This document shows positions 52,074 to 61,028 of a stretch of DNA of 64,000 bases, piece by piece. This DNA is from Lichenicola sp964247725. GTDB taxonomy: Bacteria > Pseudomonadota > Alphaproteobacteria > Acetobacterales > Acetobacteraceae. Position 1 is the first letter of the stretch; each line of letters starts with the position of its first letter. The DNA lies in the NCBI GenBank assembly GCA_964247725.1, contig CAXTVM010000007.1, positions 37,383-101,382 of the forward strand, written 5' to 3'. The position numbers and the translations under genes were made by a program. The notes beneath the pieces are model-generated. The model had not been told where the DNA came from, ran no database searches, and saw only the letters and a program-made list of their open reading frames with translations.

Positions 52074-53531
52074 TCATCCCGGGGCCAGGCGACGGTGGAG
52101 CGCCTCGTTGACCAGGGCCGGATTGCCCTTGCCGCCCATGCCCTTCATCACCTGGCCCACGAAGAAGCCGAAGAGCTTATCCTTGCCCGCCCGATACTCC
52201 GCCACCTTGTCGGCGTGGGTCGCGAGCACGGTCTCCATGGCGGCATCGATCAGCCCCATATCGACGACCTGCCGCAGACCCTTCGCCTCGACGATGGTCC
52301 CGGCCTCCTCGCCCGTCTCCACCATCGCCTCGAGCACATCTTTCGCGATCCGGCCGTTGATGGTCCCGTCGGCGATCAGATCCAGCAACCCGCCAAGCGC
52401 CGCGGCGCCGACCGGACTGTCAATGACCGTCCGGCCGGTCCGGTTCAACGCCGCGAAGAAGTCGCCGAGCATCCAACTGGATGCCAGCCGAGCGTCCCGT
52501 CCGATGGCCACCATCTCGAAGAAGTCCGCGGTCGACTGTTCCGCTACCAGCACGGCCGCATCGTAGGCCGGAAGGCCATAATCCGAGACGAAGCGCTGCC
52601 GCTTGACGTCCGGCAGCTCCGGCAGGTCGGCCTCCAGGCCGGCAACCCAAGCCTCGTCCAGCACCAGCGGCAGCAGGTCCGGATCCGGGAAGTAGCGATA
52701 GTCGTGCGCATCCTCCTTGGTCCGCAGCGGCCGCGTCTCGCTCCGCTGCGGATCGAACAGCCGCGTCTCCTGATCAACGACGCCCCCACCTTCCCAGATG
52801 CCGACCTGCCGCCTCGCCTCCGCCTCCACCGCCTGCATCACGTAGCGGATCGAGTTGACGTTCTTGATCTCGCACCGGGTCCGGAACGGCTCGCCCGCCC
52901 GGCGCACCGAGACGTTCACGTCGGCGCGCAGCGAGCCCTCCTCCATGTTGCCGTCGCACGTGCCCAGGTAGCGCAGGATGGTCCGCAGCTTCCGCAGGTA
53001 GGCGCCCGCCTCCTCCGGACTGCGCAGGTCGGGCTCACTGACGATCTCCATCAGCGCGACGCCAGCCCGGTTCAGGTCGATGTAAGACCGCATCGGGTTC
53101 TGGTCGTGCATCGACTTGCCGGCATCTTGCTCCAGATGGAGCCGCGTCACCCCGATCTGGCGCCGGCTGCCGTCGCCGAGCTCGATCTCGACCGTCCCGG
53201 CGCCGACGATCGGATGCGTGAACTGGCTGATCTGGTAGCCCGCCGGCAAATCGGCATAGAAGTAGTTCTTGCGGTCGAACCGGCTGACCAAGTTGACCCG
53301 GGCCGCAAGCCCGAGCCCGGTCCGTACCGCCTGAGCCACGCAGTGGAAGTTGATCACCGGGAGCATGCCGGGGAAGGCGGCATCGACCAGGCTCACCTGG
53401 CTGTTCGGCTCGCCGCCATAGGTCGCCGAGGCACCGGAGAACAGCTTGGCCTTGCTCACAACCTGCGCATGCACCTCGAGCCCGACCACCACCTCCCAGA
53501 CGGCGGTCCGGCCCGTGATCCCGTAGCTCAT
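52074..53531 (-). CDS. gatB: Asp-tRNA(Asn)/Glu-tRNA(Gln) amidotransferase subunit B
   Basis: 485 residues. Starts with TGRTAVWEVVVGLEVHAQV (GatB signature), then the GALRADVNVSVRR-type block (SLRADVNVSVRRAGEP) and KNVNSIRYV, and a C-terminal YqeY/tail domain ending MKGMGGKGNPALVNEAL. Binds the mischarged tRNA and phosphorylates it for amidation. The start overlaps gatA by 4 bases. Together with gatA and gatC it makes the Gln-tRNA route used when GlnRS is absent. Confidence 0.95.
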   Translation of the reverse strand: MSYGITGRTAVWEVVVGLEVHAQVVSKAKLFSGASATYGGEPNSQVSLVDAAFPGMLPVINFHCVAQAVRTGLGLAARVNLVSRFDRKNYFYADLPAGYQISQFTHPIVGAGTVEIELGDGSRRQIGVTRLHLEQDAGKSMHDQNPMRSYIDLNRAGVALMEIVSEPDLRSPEEAGAYLRKLRTILRYLGTCDGNMEEGSLRADVNVSVRRAGEPFRTRCEIKNVNSIRYVMQAVEAEARRQVGIWEGGGVVDQETRLFDPQRSETRPLRTKEDAHDYRYFPDPDLLPLVLDEAWVAGLEADLPELPDVKRQRFVSDYGLPAYDAAVLVAEQSTADFFEMVAIGRDARLASSWMLGDFFAALNRTGRTVIDSPVGAAALGGLLDLIADGTINGRIAKDVLEAMVETGEEAGTIVEAKGLRQVVDMGLIDAAMETVLATHADKVAEYRAGKDKLFGFFVGQVMKGMGGKGNPALVNEALHRRLAPG

Positions 53532-55009
53532 GACGCCACCCCCGCACGAAGCGCCGGCAGCTGCGTGAAGTCGGCCGCGCGTTCCAGCACCGATCCCAGC
53601 GCGAACAGGGTCTCCTCGTCGAACGGTCGCCCCAGCAGTTGCAGTCCGAGCGGCAGGCCGCTGCCGTCCAGCCCCGCCGGCACCGACAGCCCCGGAATGC
53701 CGGCCATGCTGGCGGGCACCGTGAAGATGTCGTTCAGGTACATCGTCACCGGATCGTCCATCCGCTCGCCCTGCGCGAACGCCGCCGACGGCGCGGTCGG
53801 CGTCAGCAGCGCATCGACCCGTTCGAACGCCAGTGAGAAATCGCGTAGAATCAGGCTCCGCACCTTCTGCGCACGCAGGTAGTAGGCATCGTAGTAGCCA
53901 GAGGACAGCACATAGGTCCCGATCAGGATCCTGCGCCTGACCTCGTCCCCGAAACCCGCTGCGCGCGACCGCTCGTAGAGCGCGTCGAGCGTCTCGCCCT
54001 CCACCCGCTCCCCGAACCGCACGCCGTCATAGCGGGCAAGGTTGGACGAGCATTCCGCCGGTGCAACTATATAGTACGTCGCCAACCCGTATTTCGTGTG
54101 GGGCAGGGAGACGTCGACGATCTCGCACCCCGCCTCGCGCAGCCAGCCCACGCCGCGCTGCCACAGCACCTCGATCTCGGCCGACATCCCGGGACTGCGG
54201 TACTCCGCCGGCACGCCGATTCGCAGTCCCTTCAAGCTGCGTCCGCAGGCGGCCCGGTAGTCGGGCACCGGCCGATCGACGCTGGTGCTGTCTTTCGGAT
54301 CGAAACCCGCCATCGAGCCCAGCAGGATCGCGCAGTCCTCGACGGTGCGTGCCAGCGGCCCGGCCTGGTCGAGCGAGCTCGCGAACGCCACCACGCCCCA
54401 GCGGCTGCAGCGCCCATAGGTCGGCTTGATCCCGACGATGCCGCAGAACGAGGCCGGCTGACGGATCGACCCGCCGGTATCGGTCCCGGTCGCACCCAGC
54501 GACAGCCTCGCCGCAACCGCGGCCGCCGAGCCGCCCGAAGAGCCGCCGGGCACCAGTTGGGTCGCGTCGCCGCGCCGCCGCCACGGGTTCTCCACCGGCC
54601 CGAACGCCGAGTTCATGTTGGAGGAGCCCATCGCGAACTCGTCGAGGTTGGTCTTGCCCAGGAACACGGCGCCGTCGCGTTTCAGCTGCGCCGTTACCGT
54701 GCTCTCGTACGGCGGCACGAAGTTCCGCAGCATCCGGCTGGCTGCAGTAGTGCGCACGCCCTCGGTGCAGAACAGGTCCTTGATCCCGAGCGGCGCCCCG
54801 GCCAGCACTCCGGAATCACCCCTGGCCCTCGCCCGGTCCGCCGCCCCCGCATCGTCCAGCGCCCGCTCCCCGGTCACGGTGATGAAGGCGTTGAGCCTCG
54901 GGTTGAGCTGCTCGATGGCGTCCAGGTGCGCCTGCGTCAGCTCCCGTGACGAGAACTCCCGGCGCTCCAGCCCGGTCAGTGCCGCAGCGAGGCTGAGGTC
55001 GGTCAGCAT
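53528..55009 (-). CDS. gatA: Asp-tRNA(Asn)/Glu-tRNA(Gln) amidotransferase subunit A
   Basis: 493 residues. Amidase-signature enzyme that frees ammonia from glutamine. Ser-cisSer-Lys triad: Lys in GIKDLF, cis-Ser in VPGGSSGGSAAAVA, and nucleophilic Ser in GTDTGGSIRQPAS. Start MLTDLSLAAALTGL; the ATG at 55009 shares a base with the gatC stop (TGATG). Confidence 0.96.
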   Translation of the reverse strand: MLTDLSLAAALTGLERREFSSRELTQAHLDAIEQLNPRLNAFITVTGERALDDAGAADRARARGDSGVLAGAPLGIKDLFCTEGVRTTAASRMLRNFVPPYESTVTAQLKRDGAVFLGKTNLDEFAMGSSNMNSAFGPVENPWRRRGDATQLVPGGSSGGSAAAVAARLSLGATGTDTGGSIRQPASFCGIVGIKPTYGRCSRWGVVAFASSLDQAGPLARTVEDCAILLGSMAGFDPKDSTSVDRPVPDYRAACGRSLKGLRIGVPAEYRSPGMSAEIEVLWQRGVGWLREAGCEIVDVSLPHTKYGLATYYIVAPAECSSNLARYDGVRFGERVEGETLDALYERSRAAGFGDEVRRRILIGTYVLSSGYYDAYYLRAQKVRSLILRDFSLAFERVDALLTPTAPSAAFAQGERMDDPVTMYLNDIFTVPASMAGIPGLSVPAGLDGSGLPLGLQLLGRPFDEETLFALGSVLERAADFTQLPALRAGVAS

Positions 55010-55296
55010 CACTCCACCACCTTCGGCACCGAGTAGAACGGTCCTGCGCGATCCGGTGCGTTCGACAGCACCGCCTCCAGCCGCGCCCCGTCGATGACCA
55101 CGTCGTCCCGCATCCGCAGCGCCGCCTGGCCGACCCCGGTGATCGGTTCGACACCCTCGACATCGAGCTCCGACAGCTGCTCGATCCATCCCAATATAAG
55201 GCCGAGCTCGCCCTGCAACCGGCCGATCTCGGCCTCGTCGACGCCGAGCCGGGCCAGTCGGGCAATGCGTCGAACGGTCGCGGGTTCAAGCGACAT
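55009..55296 (-). CDS. gatC: Asp-tRNA(Asn)/Glu-tRNA(Gln) amidotransferase subunit C
   Basis: 95 residues, normal size. VRRIARLARLGVDEAEIGRLQGELGLILGWIEQLSELDVEGVEP is the GatC signature, with the LR.D terminal motif (ALRMRDDVV) and FYSVPKVVE end. It stabilises the GatA-GatB complex. ATG at 55296; the 147 bases upstream are shared with the divergent ruvX. Confidence 0.94.
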   Translation of the reverse strand: MSLEPATVRRIARLARLGVDEAEIGRLQGELGLILGWIEQLSELDVEGVEPITGVGQAALRMRDDVVIDGARLEAVLSNAPDRAGPFYSVPKVVE

Positions 55297-55442
55297 GGAG
55301 CGTTGCCCTCGATGGTTGTGGGATCCCCGCGGCGGACGGCCGGGCGGCACGCACAGGCACCTGCCGAAACCGATCGGCGCCGGCATCGACACCCGATGAA
55401 GACCCTGGCCGCCCGGCGGCACCCAGACCATAACTCCGGTCA

Positions 55443-55970
55443 ATGACCCTGTTCAACATGCCGCAGTTGCGCGCGGCACTCCCGCGGAACGCGCGCCTGC
55501 TCGGCCTCGATCCGGGACGCCGCACCATCGGCCTTGCCCTGTCCGACGTCTCGCTGATGCTGGCCTCGCCCTACGGCAGCCTGAAGCGCGGCAAGCTCGC
55601 CGCCGCCGCCGCCGAGATCCTGCGCATCGCCGCCCGGGAGCAGGTCGGCGGCCTCGTCGCCGGGCTGCCGCTCTCGCTCGACGGCAGCTTCGGGCCAGCG
55701 GCCCAGGCCGCCCGCGACTGGTTGCGAAGCTTGTCGGAGGCGACCTCCCTACCGGCGGCGCTGTGGGACGAGCGCCTGTCGTCGAGCGCCGTCAACCGCA
55801 TGCTGATCGCCGACGCGGACGTCACGCGGCGCCGGCGCGCCGCCATCGTCGACAAGCTGGCTGCCGCCTACATCCTGCAGTCGGCATTGGATGCGAGCCG
55901 GGAGCATCCCGACCAAGCGCCACATGAAACCGCCCCGGTAGTCCTGCCGCCGATCGTCCCGCTGCGATGA
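55443..55970 (+). CDS. ruvX: Holliday junction resolvase RuvX/YqgF
   Basis: 175 residues. RNase-H-like YqgF fold: LGLDPGRRTIGLALSD (first catalytic Asp), VAGLPLSLDGSFGPAAQAARDW, WDERLSSSAVNRML, and DKLAAAYILQSALD with the late Asp. Role in pre-16S rRNA end processing or Holliday junctions. A 4-base overlap (ATGA) couples it with the broken heme-oxygenase-like frame behind it. Confidence 0.92.
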   Translation: MTLFNMPQLRAALPRNARLLGLDPGRRTIGLALSDVSLMLASPYGSLKRGKLAAAAAEILRIAAREQVGGLVAGLPLSLDGSFGPAAQAARDWLRSLSEATSLPAALWDERLSSSAVNRMLIADADVTRRRRAAIVDKLAAAYILQSALDASREHPDQAPHETAPVVLPPIVPLR

Positions 55971-56543
55971 ACCCGCCAGCACCCATCCCGCGCCTGCACC
56001 TGGACACCCGCAGGGCGCTCGATGCGCTCGACCGGTCGCTCGACCTGTTGGGCCATCCGCTCAGCCTCAAGCAATATGTCCGCCGACTCGGCTGCTTCCA
56101 AGGCTTCCACCCGGCCATCGAGCCTGTTTTGGCCACGACGCTGGAGCCATCGCTGCTCCCGGGCCATAGCGAGCTGGCCATCCTTGCCCAATCCGCAGGC
56201 CCGTGCCATCAAGCCTGCGACCGGAGTCTAGCGCGCGGAGATCCCAAACACTCCCCGACTGGATGATCGTGCGGACGCACTCCGCGCGTTCTACGCCGTC
56301 GAAGGCAGCACGCTCGCCGGCCGCCTCGCCGCCCGCCACCTCAGACAGCAGTCAAACATCCAGATGGATGCCTTCAACCGTATCGGGATCTACAGACGCC
56401 GCCGCATACGGTCCGGGTCGTGCTCAAGACCGTGATTGAACCCAACGATGCCGACCGGAGCATTGGGACGGCACTCGCGATTTCCAAAACCATCAAGCAG
56501 TGGCTCGATCCCACACCGCGACGCACGACGAGCTTTTACTGGT
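55967..56543 (+). pseudogene. Heme-oxygenase-like (BphO-type) pseudogene, frameshifted
   Basis: The first frame (55967-56266) begins RLHLDTRRALDALDRSLDLLGHPLSLKQYVRRLGCFQGFHPAIEP, close to the N-terminus of biliverdin-producing heme oxygenases. It then runs out of similarity, while the next frame (from about 56232) gives DDRADALRAFYAVEGSTLAGRLAARHL, the conserved VLEGSTLGGR block. The frames differ by +1 and a stop separates them. A third frame near 56480-56520 (IGTALAISKTIKQWLD) could be the natural end. At least one, probably two, frameshifts. No phytochrome gene lies in the window. Confidence 0.7.
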
Positions 56544-56549
56544 AACGGA

Positions 56550-56625
56550 TGGTGGGCGCGACAGGATTTGAACCTGTGACCCCTACCATGTCAAGGTAGT
56601 GCTACTACCGCTGAGCTACGCGCCC
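56550..56625 (-). tRNA. tRNA-Val, anticodon GAC
   Basis: 76 nt including CCA. Acceptor stem GGGCGCG/CGCGCCC, anticodon loop TTGACAT, T arm GTTCAAATCC. Reads GUC/GUU. Compared with the other tRNA-Val, an extra T in the D arm (GGTAGTAGCA) leaves position 13-22 as a C-U mismatch, so the D stem is only 3 bp. Confidence 0.9.
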
Positions 56626-56735
56626 ATCCGTGATCGCGCCTTCTACCGCCGAGATGGACGTTCCGCAAGCGCTCCGCCGTGCGGCTCGCGGGCTTATCGG
56701 ATGACAGCGCCCCGGACCCGCGCGACACTGCCGGC

Positions 56736-57623
56736 ATGATGTCGACGATCCCGCCGGTGCAGGCTTGCGCCGGACCGCTTCCCGATCAACCCTTTCGCAT
56801 GCTGAGGCCGGCGCAGCAGGCCAGCCCGCTGCTGGTGTCCTCGCCGCATTCCGGCCGGGCCTATCCGCCGGCCTTCCTGTCCGCCTCGCGGCTCGACCTC
56901 CAGACTCTGCGCCGCAGCGAGGATTGCCTCGTCGACGGCCTGCTCGCCGATGCGGTCGGCGTCGGCATCCCCATCCTGAACGCGGACTTCCCCCGCGCCT
57001 TCTGCGACGTCAACCGAGAGGCCTGGGAGCTCGACCCGGCCATGTTCGAGGACAAGCTTCCGCACTGGTGCAACACCCGCACCGCCCGGGTCAGCGCCGG
57101 GTTCGGCACCATCGCCCGGCTGGTCTCGCTGGGCCAGCCGATCTACGCCGAGAAGCTTCTGTTCGCTGAGGCGGAGACCCGGATCAGAACCTGCTGGCAG
57201 CCCTATCACGACGCGCTCTCGGGCATGATGCGGGAGACGATCAAAGCGTTCGGCCACTGCGTCCTGCTCGACTGCCACTCGATGCCGAGCGGCGACGGCC
57301 TGGCCGCCGACGACGAGCCGAGCTTCATCCTGGGGGATGCGCACGGCACCTCGTGCGATCCGGCGCTGCCGCAGGCCGCGCAGCACTTCCTGGAGTCGCA
57401 TGGGTTTCACGTCCGCCGCAACGATCCCTATGCCGGCGGCTACGTCACCCGCCACTATGGAAGGCCGCGCCAGCGCACCCATGCGCTGCAGATCGAGATC
57501 AGCCGCTCGCTCTACCTCGACCAACGGTCCTACCGGCCGCTCCCGGCGTTCGGCCGCATCCGCTCGCTGATGACATCCCTGCTGCAGCACCTGATGGAGG
57601 TCAGCAACAGTCTAACGAGCTGA
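56736..57623 (+). CDS. N-formylglutamate amidohydrolase
   Basis: 295 residues. PF05013-type family: LLVSSPHSGRAYPPAFL (Zn-binding His), SEDCLVDGLLADAVG, ADFPRAFCDVNREAWELDPAMF, VLLDCHSMPS, LGDAHGTSCDPAL and IEISRSLYLD. It hydrolyses N-formyl-L-glutamate in histidine degradation, or related N-formyl or cell-wall amides. The ATG at 56736 (a second ATG follows at once). There are no hut genes around it, so the physiological substrate is open. Confidence 0.88.
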   Translation: MMSTIPPVQACAGPLPDQPFRMLRPAQQASPLLVSSPHSGRAYPPAFLSASRLDLQTLRRSEDCLVDGLLADAVGVGIPILNADFPRAFCDVNREAWELDPAMFEDKLPHWCNTRTARVSAGFGTIARLVSLGQPIYAEKLLFAEAETRIRTCWQPYHDALSGMMRETIKAFGHCVLLDCHSMPSGDGLAADDEPSFILGDAHGTSCDPALPQAAQHFLESHGFHVRRNDPYAGGYVTRHYGRPRQRTHALQIEISRSLYLDQRSYRPLPAFGRIRSLMTSLLQHLMEVSNSLTS

Positions 57624-57632
57624 TGCGCCGGC

Positions 57633-57660
57633 AAAAAAAAAGCGGTGCCGAAGCACCGCC
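57633..57660 (-). terminator. Strong intrinsic terminator (UUCG loop, U9)
   Basis: Minus strand: GCGGTGC-UUCG-GCACCGC stem-loop followed by nine U. A textbook terminator that points left and has no protein gene in front of it, so it ends the candidate sRNA at 57633-57710. Confidence 0.9.
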
Positions 57661-57710
57661 AAGTTTAGGGAGGAAACGTCCAAGAAGCGACGCGCCAAAG
57701 CAGCGTCGCC
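57633..57710 (-). ncRNA. Candidate trans-acting sRNA, about 78 nt
   Basis: A minus-strand transcript with no ORF, bounded by a promoter and the terminator above. It has a 5' hairpin (GCGACGC/GCGTCGC, 57709-57703 with 57693-57687), an unpaired linker containing UUUCCUCCCU (anti-Shine-Dalgarno-like, near 57673-57664) and the UUCG terminator. This layout is typical of alphaproteobacterial sRNAs that block ribosome sites with a C/U-rich loop (for example the CCUCCUCCC 'cuckoo' type). No name can be assigned. Confidence 0.65.
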
Positions 57711-57716
57711 AACACT

Positions 57717-57746
57717 CTGATACGCCGGCCAAGGTCACGCCGTCAA
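57717..57746 (-). promoter_or_regulatory. Promoter for the candidate sRNA
   Basis: Minus strand: -35 TTGACG (57746-57741), 18-base spacer, -10 TATCAG (57722-57717), then a start near 57710. The -35 box is identical to the prophage late promoter's -35. It also lies upstream of, and points away from, the transglycosylase gene at 57847. Confidence 0.6.
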
Positions 57747-57846
57747 CCTGTTTTTGCAACGCACAATGCGAACAATTCTCAACTGACCGTGATCTCGGCC
57801 CGGTGCGGTTAACTCTTTCTGAACCCGCCTCGCCCATGCTGCGGTG

Positions 57847-58707
57847 ATGGCACGTCCCGGCAGTTCCTTCTTCACCGTACCATCCTCGCCTCTGGTCCTG
57901 CTGCCGATGGTACTGCCGGCTCTGCTGACCATCCTGCTCCTGGCGATGCCGCGTCCGGCGCAGGCGCTTGATGCCGGACCGGCGGCGCTCTGCCAGGCCG
58001 CCACCGCTGCGGCGGAACTCTCGACCGGCGTGCCCAACCAGCTGCTCGGCGCGATCAGCCGCGTCGAGACCGGCCGTTACGACCCGGATGCCGGCGGTAC
58101 CCGGGCCTGGCCCTGGACCATCAACGCGCAGGGCAAGGGACATTTCTACGAGTCCAAAGCGGATGCGACCGCCGCAGCCCGCGCCTTCCAGGCCGCCGGC
58201 ATCCAGTCGATCGACGTCGGCTGCATGCAGATCAACCTGATGTATCATCCGGGTGGCTTCGCGAGCCTCGATCAAGCCTTCGACCCGCACGCCAACGCCG
58301 CCTATGCCGCCCGCTTCCTGACCGACCTGTTCCACAAAACCGGGAGCTGGCCGCACGCGGCCGCGGCCTATCATTCGCAGACGCCGGATCTCGGCGTCGA
58401 CTATCAGAACAAGGTTCTGGAAGCCTGGGCCGAACCGATCGACCGGCCCGACTCCGCCCCGCCCCGCCCCGCTCCGCCCGGTCCGGCCCGATCCGAGACT
58501 CGCGCCGTCTTCGACGTCGCCCAGACGTCGGGCAGCGTCTCGCCGATGGGCGCCCGGCCACTGGGCGGCATCGGCCGAATCATCCGCAGCACGCCCACCG
58601 GCTCGGTGGGCGGGGGCGGCGGGGGCATCGGACGCGACCTCGCCGCCTATCGCGCCATGCCGGTCGCCATGGCGTTCCTGCCTCCACACGGCCTAGTTTC
58701 CCGCTAG
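57847..58707 (+). CDS. Secreted lytic transglycosylase (SLT domain)
   Basis: 286 residues. Signal peptide (PMVLPALLTILLLAMPRPAQA), then a Slt-type domain: AISRVETGRY with the catalytic Glu, WPWTINAQGKGHFYES, CMQINLMYHPGGF and YAARFLTDLFHKTGSWPHAAAAYHS. The C-terminal third is Pro/Gly-rich linker. The compact WPWTIN/MQINLMYH type is found near flagellar or secretion genes but also alone, as here. The ATG at 57847 is preferred over a GTG directly before it. Confidence 0.85.
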   Translation: MARPGSSFFTVPSSPLVLLPMVLPALLTILLLAMPRPAQALDAGPAALCQAATAAAELSTGVPNQLLGAISRVETGRYDPDAGGTRAWPWTINAQGKGHFYESKADATAAARAFQAAGIQSIDVGCMQINLMYHPGGFASLDQAFDPHANAAYAARFLTDLFHKTGSWPHAAAAYHSQTPDLGVDYQNKVLEAWAEPIDRPDSAPPRPAPPGPARSETRAVFDVAQTSGSVSPMGARPLGGIGRIIRSTPTGSVGGGGGGIGRDLAAYRAMPVAMAFLPPHGLVSR

Positions 58708-59141
58708 CTACGGCGCCCTGCGGCTATCGCATTAGGAAGAAGGCCAGGGCTTCGCCCCTGGACCCCACTGGGGCCGNNNNNNNNNNNNNNNNNNNNNNNN
58801 NNNNNNNNNNNNNNNNNNNNNNNNNNNNNNNNNNNNNNNNNNNNNNNNNNNNNNNNNNNNNNNNNNNNNNNNNNNNCACTGGGGCCGGGGGCCCCAGATC
58901 CCGGTTCATTGTCCATGAAGCCGCGTGGGGAAACGCCTGACGAGGGGGAGTTTGAGGCCGTTACGCGAAGCGCCTGCGCATCACACCCTCAACCGGTCCA
59001 CGTCCTCTTCTCCGAGGCTGTTCCCTAGGTCGATAGCTTCGCCACCGCGCCCGGTCGGCCGTTGAAACCAGTCCGGTCTTCGCGCATATCGCCGAGGTCC
59101 GGACCGACGGTCCGTGGTCAGCGTCACGGGGGCGGAACAAC
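58708..59141. other. Gene-free stretch: hairpin repeat with gap, htpG upstream
   Basis: About 430 bases. The left half is a member of the hairpin-repeat family interrupted by 100 N (58777-58876). The right half (58908-59141) has no recognisable gene; it should hold the htpG promoter. I saw no clear sigma-32 match; GGGGCGGAACAAC precedes the htpG ATG. Confidence 0.5.
58738..58907. repeat. Hairpin-repeat family member, centre missing in the assembly
   Basis: The left arm (58738-58776) repeats the sequence seen at 6671 (cagggcttcgcccctggacc, cactggggccg). The right side (58877-58905) begins with cactggggccg again and continues like the inner arm. The 100 N in between suggests the long hairpin collapsed during assembly. 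Confidence 0.75.
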
Positions 59142-61028
59142 ATGAGCGATCAGGACACCATGCAGGCTGGCGAGGAACGTCACGAGTTCGGGGCCGAGGT
59201 CGGGCGCCTGCTCGACCTGGTGGTCCATGCCCTGTACTCGGAGCGCGAGATCTTCCTGCGCGAGCTGGTCGCCAATGCCGCCGACGCCTCGGACCGCCGC
59301 CGCTTCGAGGCGCTCACCGATCCGGCCCACACGCTCCCCGATGGCGCCGCCATCCGCATCGTGCCGGACAAGGCCGCGTGCCGCCTGACCATCACCGATG
59401 ACGGCGTCGGCATGAGCCGGGACGAGCTCGCCCGCAACCTCGGCACCATCGCCCGCTCCGGCACCCGCGCCTTCGGCCAGGACATCACCGCCAGCTTGGC
59501 CGACGCGAAGCCGGAGGACCGGCCGACGCTGATCGGCCAGTTCGGCGTCGGCTTCTATGCCGCCTTCATGGTGGCAGACCACGTCGAGGTGGTGTCTCGC
59601 CGCATCGGCACCGACGAGGCCTGGCGATGGTCGTCCGAAGGCCGGGGCAGCTACACGCTGGCGCCGGCCACGCGCGACGTTCCCGGCACCGACATCATCC
59701 TGCACATGAAGCCGGATGCCGACGAGTTTCTGGAACCCTACCGCCTCGAGACCATCGTCCGGAAGTGGGCCGACCACATCACCTGGCCGATCACCATCGA
59801 GCGCGACGGCCAGCAGGTCGCCGCGAACGAGGGCACGGCGCTCTGGCGCAAGTCCCGCGCCGACATCACCGAGGAACAGTACACCGAGTTCTACCAGCAC
59901 CTCGGCCATATGTTCGACAAGCCCTGGGCCACCCTGCATTGGCACGCGGAAGGCACTATCGAGTTCAGCGCCCTGCTGTTCGTCCCCGCCATGAAGCCGT
60001 TCGAGCCGGTCGAGACAACGCGGGAGAGCCGCGTCCGCCTGCACGTCCGCCGCATGTTCATCACCGACGAGGCGGCGATCCTGCCGCCCTGGCTTCGCTT
60101 CGTGCAGGGCGTCGTCGACACCGAGGACCTGCCGCTCAACGTGTCTCGCGAGATGCTGCAGGCGACCCCCGTGCTGGCGCGGATCCGTAAGGCGGTGACC
60201 AACCGGGTGATCACCGAGCTGCGCGCCAAGGCCAGGGAGGCCGACACCTACGCCCCGTTCTGGGACAATTTCGGCGCGGTGCTGAAGGAAGGTCTGTGGG
60301 AAGATCAGGAGCATCGCCGGGAGGTGGCGGACCTATCCCGCTTCCATTCCTCCGGCGAGGCCGGCTGGATCTCGCTGGCCGACTATGTGGGCCGTATGAA
60401 GCCCGAGCAGGAGGCCATCTACTTTCTGGCCGGCGACGGCCTGGAGGCGCTGAAGTCGAGCCCGCAGCTGGAGGGCTTCCGAGCCCGCGGCATCGAGGTG
60501 CTGCTGCTGTCCGACCAGGTCGACGCCTTCTGGCCGGAGCGCCTCGACCGCTACGACGACAAGCCGCTCCGCAGCGTTACCCAGGGCCTGGCCGACCTGT
60601 CCAAAATCCCGCTGGATACCGCGGGGCGCGCCGAAGCCGCCGATGTCACCGGTCTGCTGTCCTCCCTGAAGGAGGTGCTGGGCGCCGACATCACCGAGGC
60701 CCGCGCCACCGACCGCCTGGTCCAGAGCGCCGTCGTGTTGGCGGCGTCGCAGTCCGGGCCGGACCTGCAGATGCAGCGCCTGATGCGACGCAGCGGGCAG
60801 AGGATGCCGACGACCGCACCGATCCTCGAGATCAACCCGCATCACGCGCTGATCCGCGCGCTGGCGGTGCGGGTCGATGCGGGGGAGCCGATCGACGCCG
60901 CCGCCCGCACCCTGCTCGACCTGGCTCGCATCCAGGACGGCGAGTCGCCGGCTGAGCCGGCGGCTTTCGCCAGCCGCGTCTCCGACGCCCTGGTCGCCGC
61001 CCTGTCACTGCCCAGACAGGACATCTAA
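59142..61028 (+). CDS. htpG: Chaperone HtpG (Hsp90)
   Basis: 628 residues, normal size. N-terminal GHKL ATPase: ERHEFGAEVGRLLDLVVHALYSEREIFLRELVANAADASD, DDGVGMSRDEL, RSGTRAFGQD and IGQFGVGFYAAFMV. The middle domain has NVSREMLQ (catalytic Arg loop). Dimeric ATP-dependent chaperone. ATG at 59142. Confidence 0.96.
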   Translation: MSDQDTMQAGEERHEFGAEVGRLLDLVVHALYSEREIFLRELVANAADASDRRRFEALTDPAHTLPDGAAIRIVPDKAACRLTITDDGVGMSRDELARNLGTIARSGTRAFGQDITASLADAKPEDRPTLIGQFGVGFYAAFMVADHVEVVSRRIGTDEAWRWSSEGRGSYTLAPATRDVPGTDIILHMKPDADEFLEPYRLETIVRKWADHITWPITIERDGQQVAANEGTALWRKSRADITEEQYTEFYQHLGHMFDKPWATLHWHAEGTIEFSALLFVPAMKPFEPVETTRESRVRLHVRRMFITDEAAILPPWLRFVQGVVDTEDLPLNVSREMLQATPVLARIRKAVTNRVITELRAKAREADTYAPFWDNFGAVLKEGLWEDQEHRREVADLSRFHSSGEAGWISLADYVGRMKPEQEAIYFLAGDGLEALKSSPQLEGFRARGIEVLLLSDQVDAFWPERLDRYDDKPLRSVTQGLADLSKIPLDTAGRAEAADVTGLLSSLKEVLGADITEARATDRLVQSAVVLAASQSGPDLQMQRLMRRSGQRMPTTAPILEINPHHALIRALAVRVDAGEPIDAAARTLLDLARIQDGESPAEPAAFASRVSDALVAALSLPRQDI

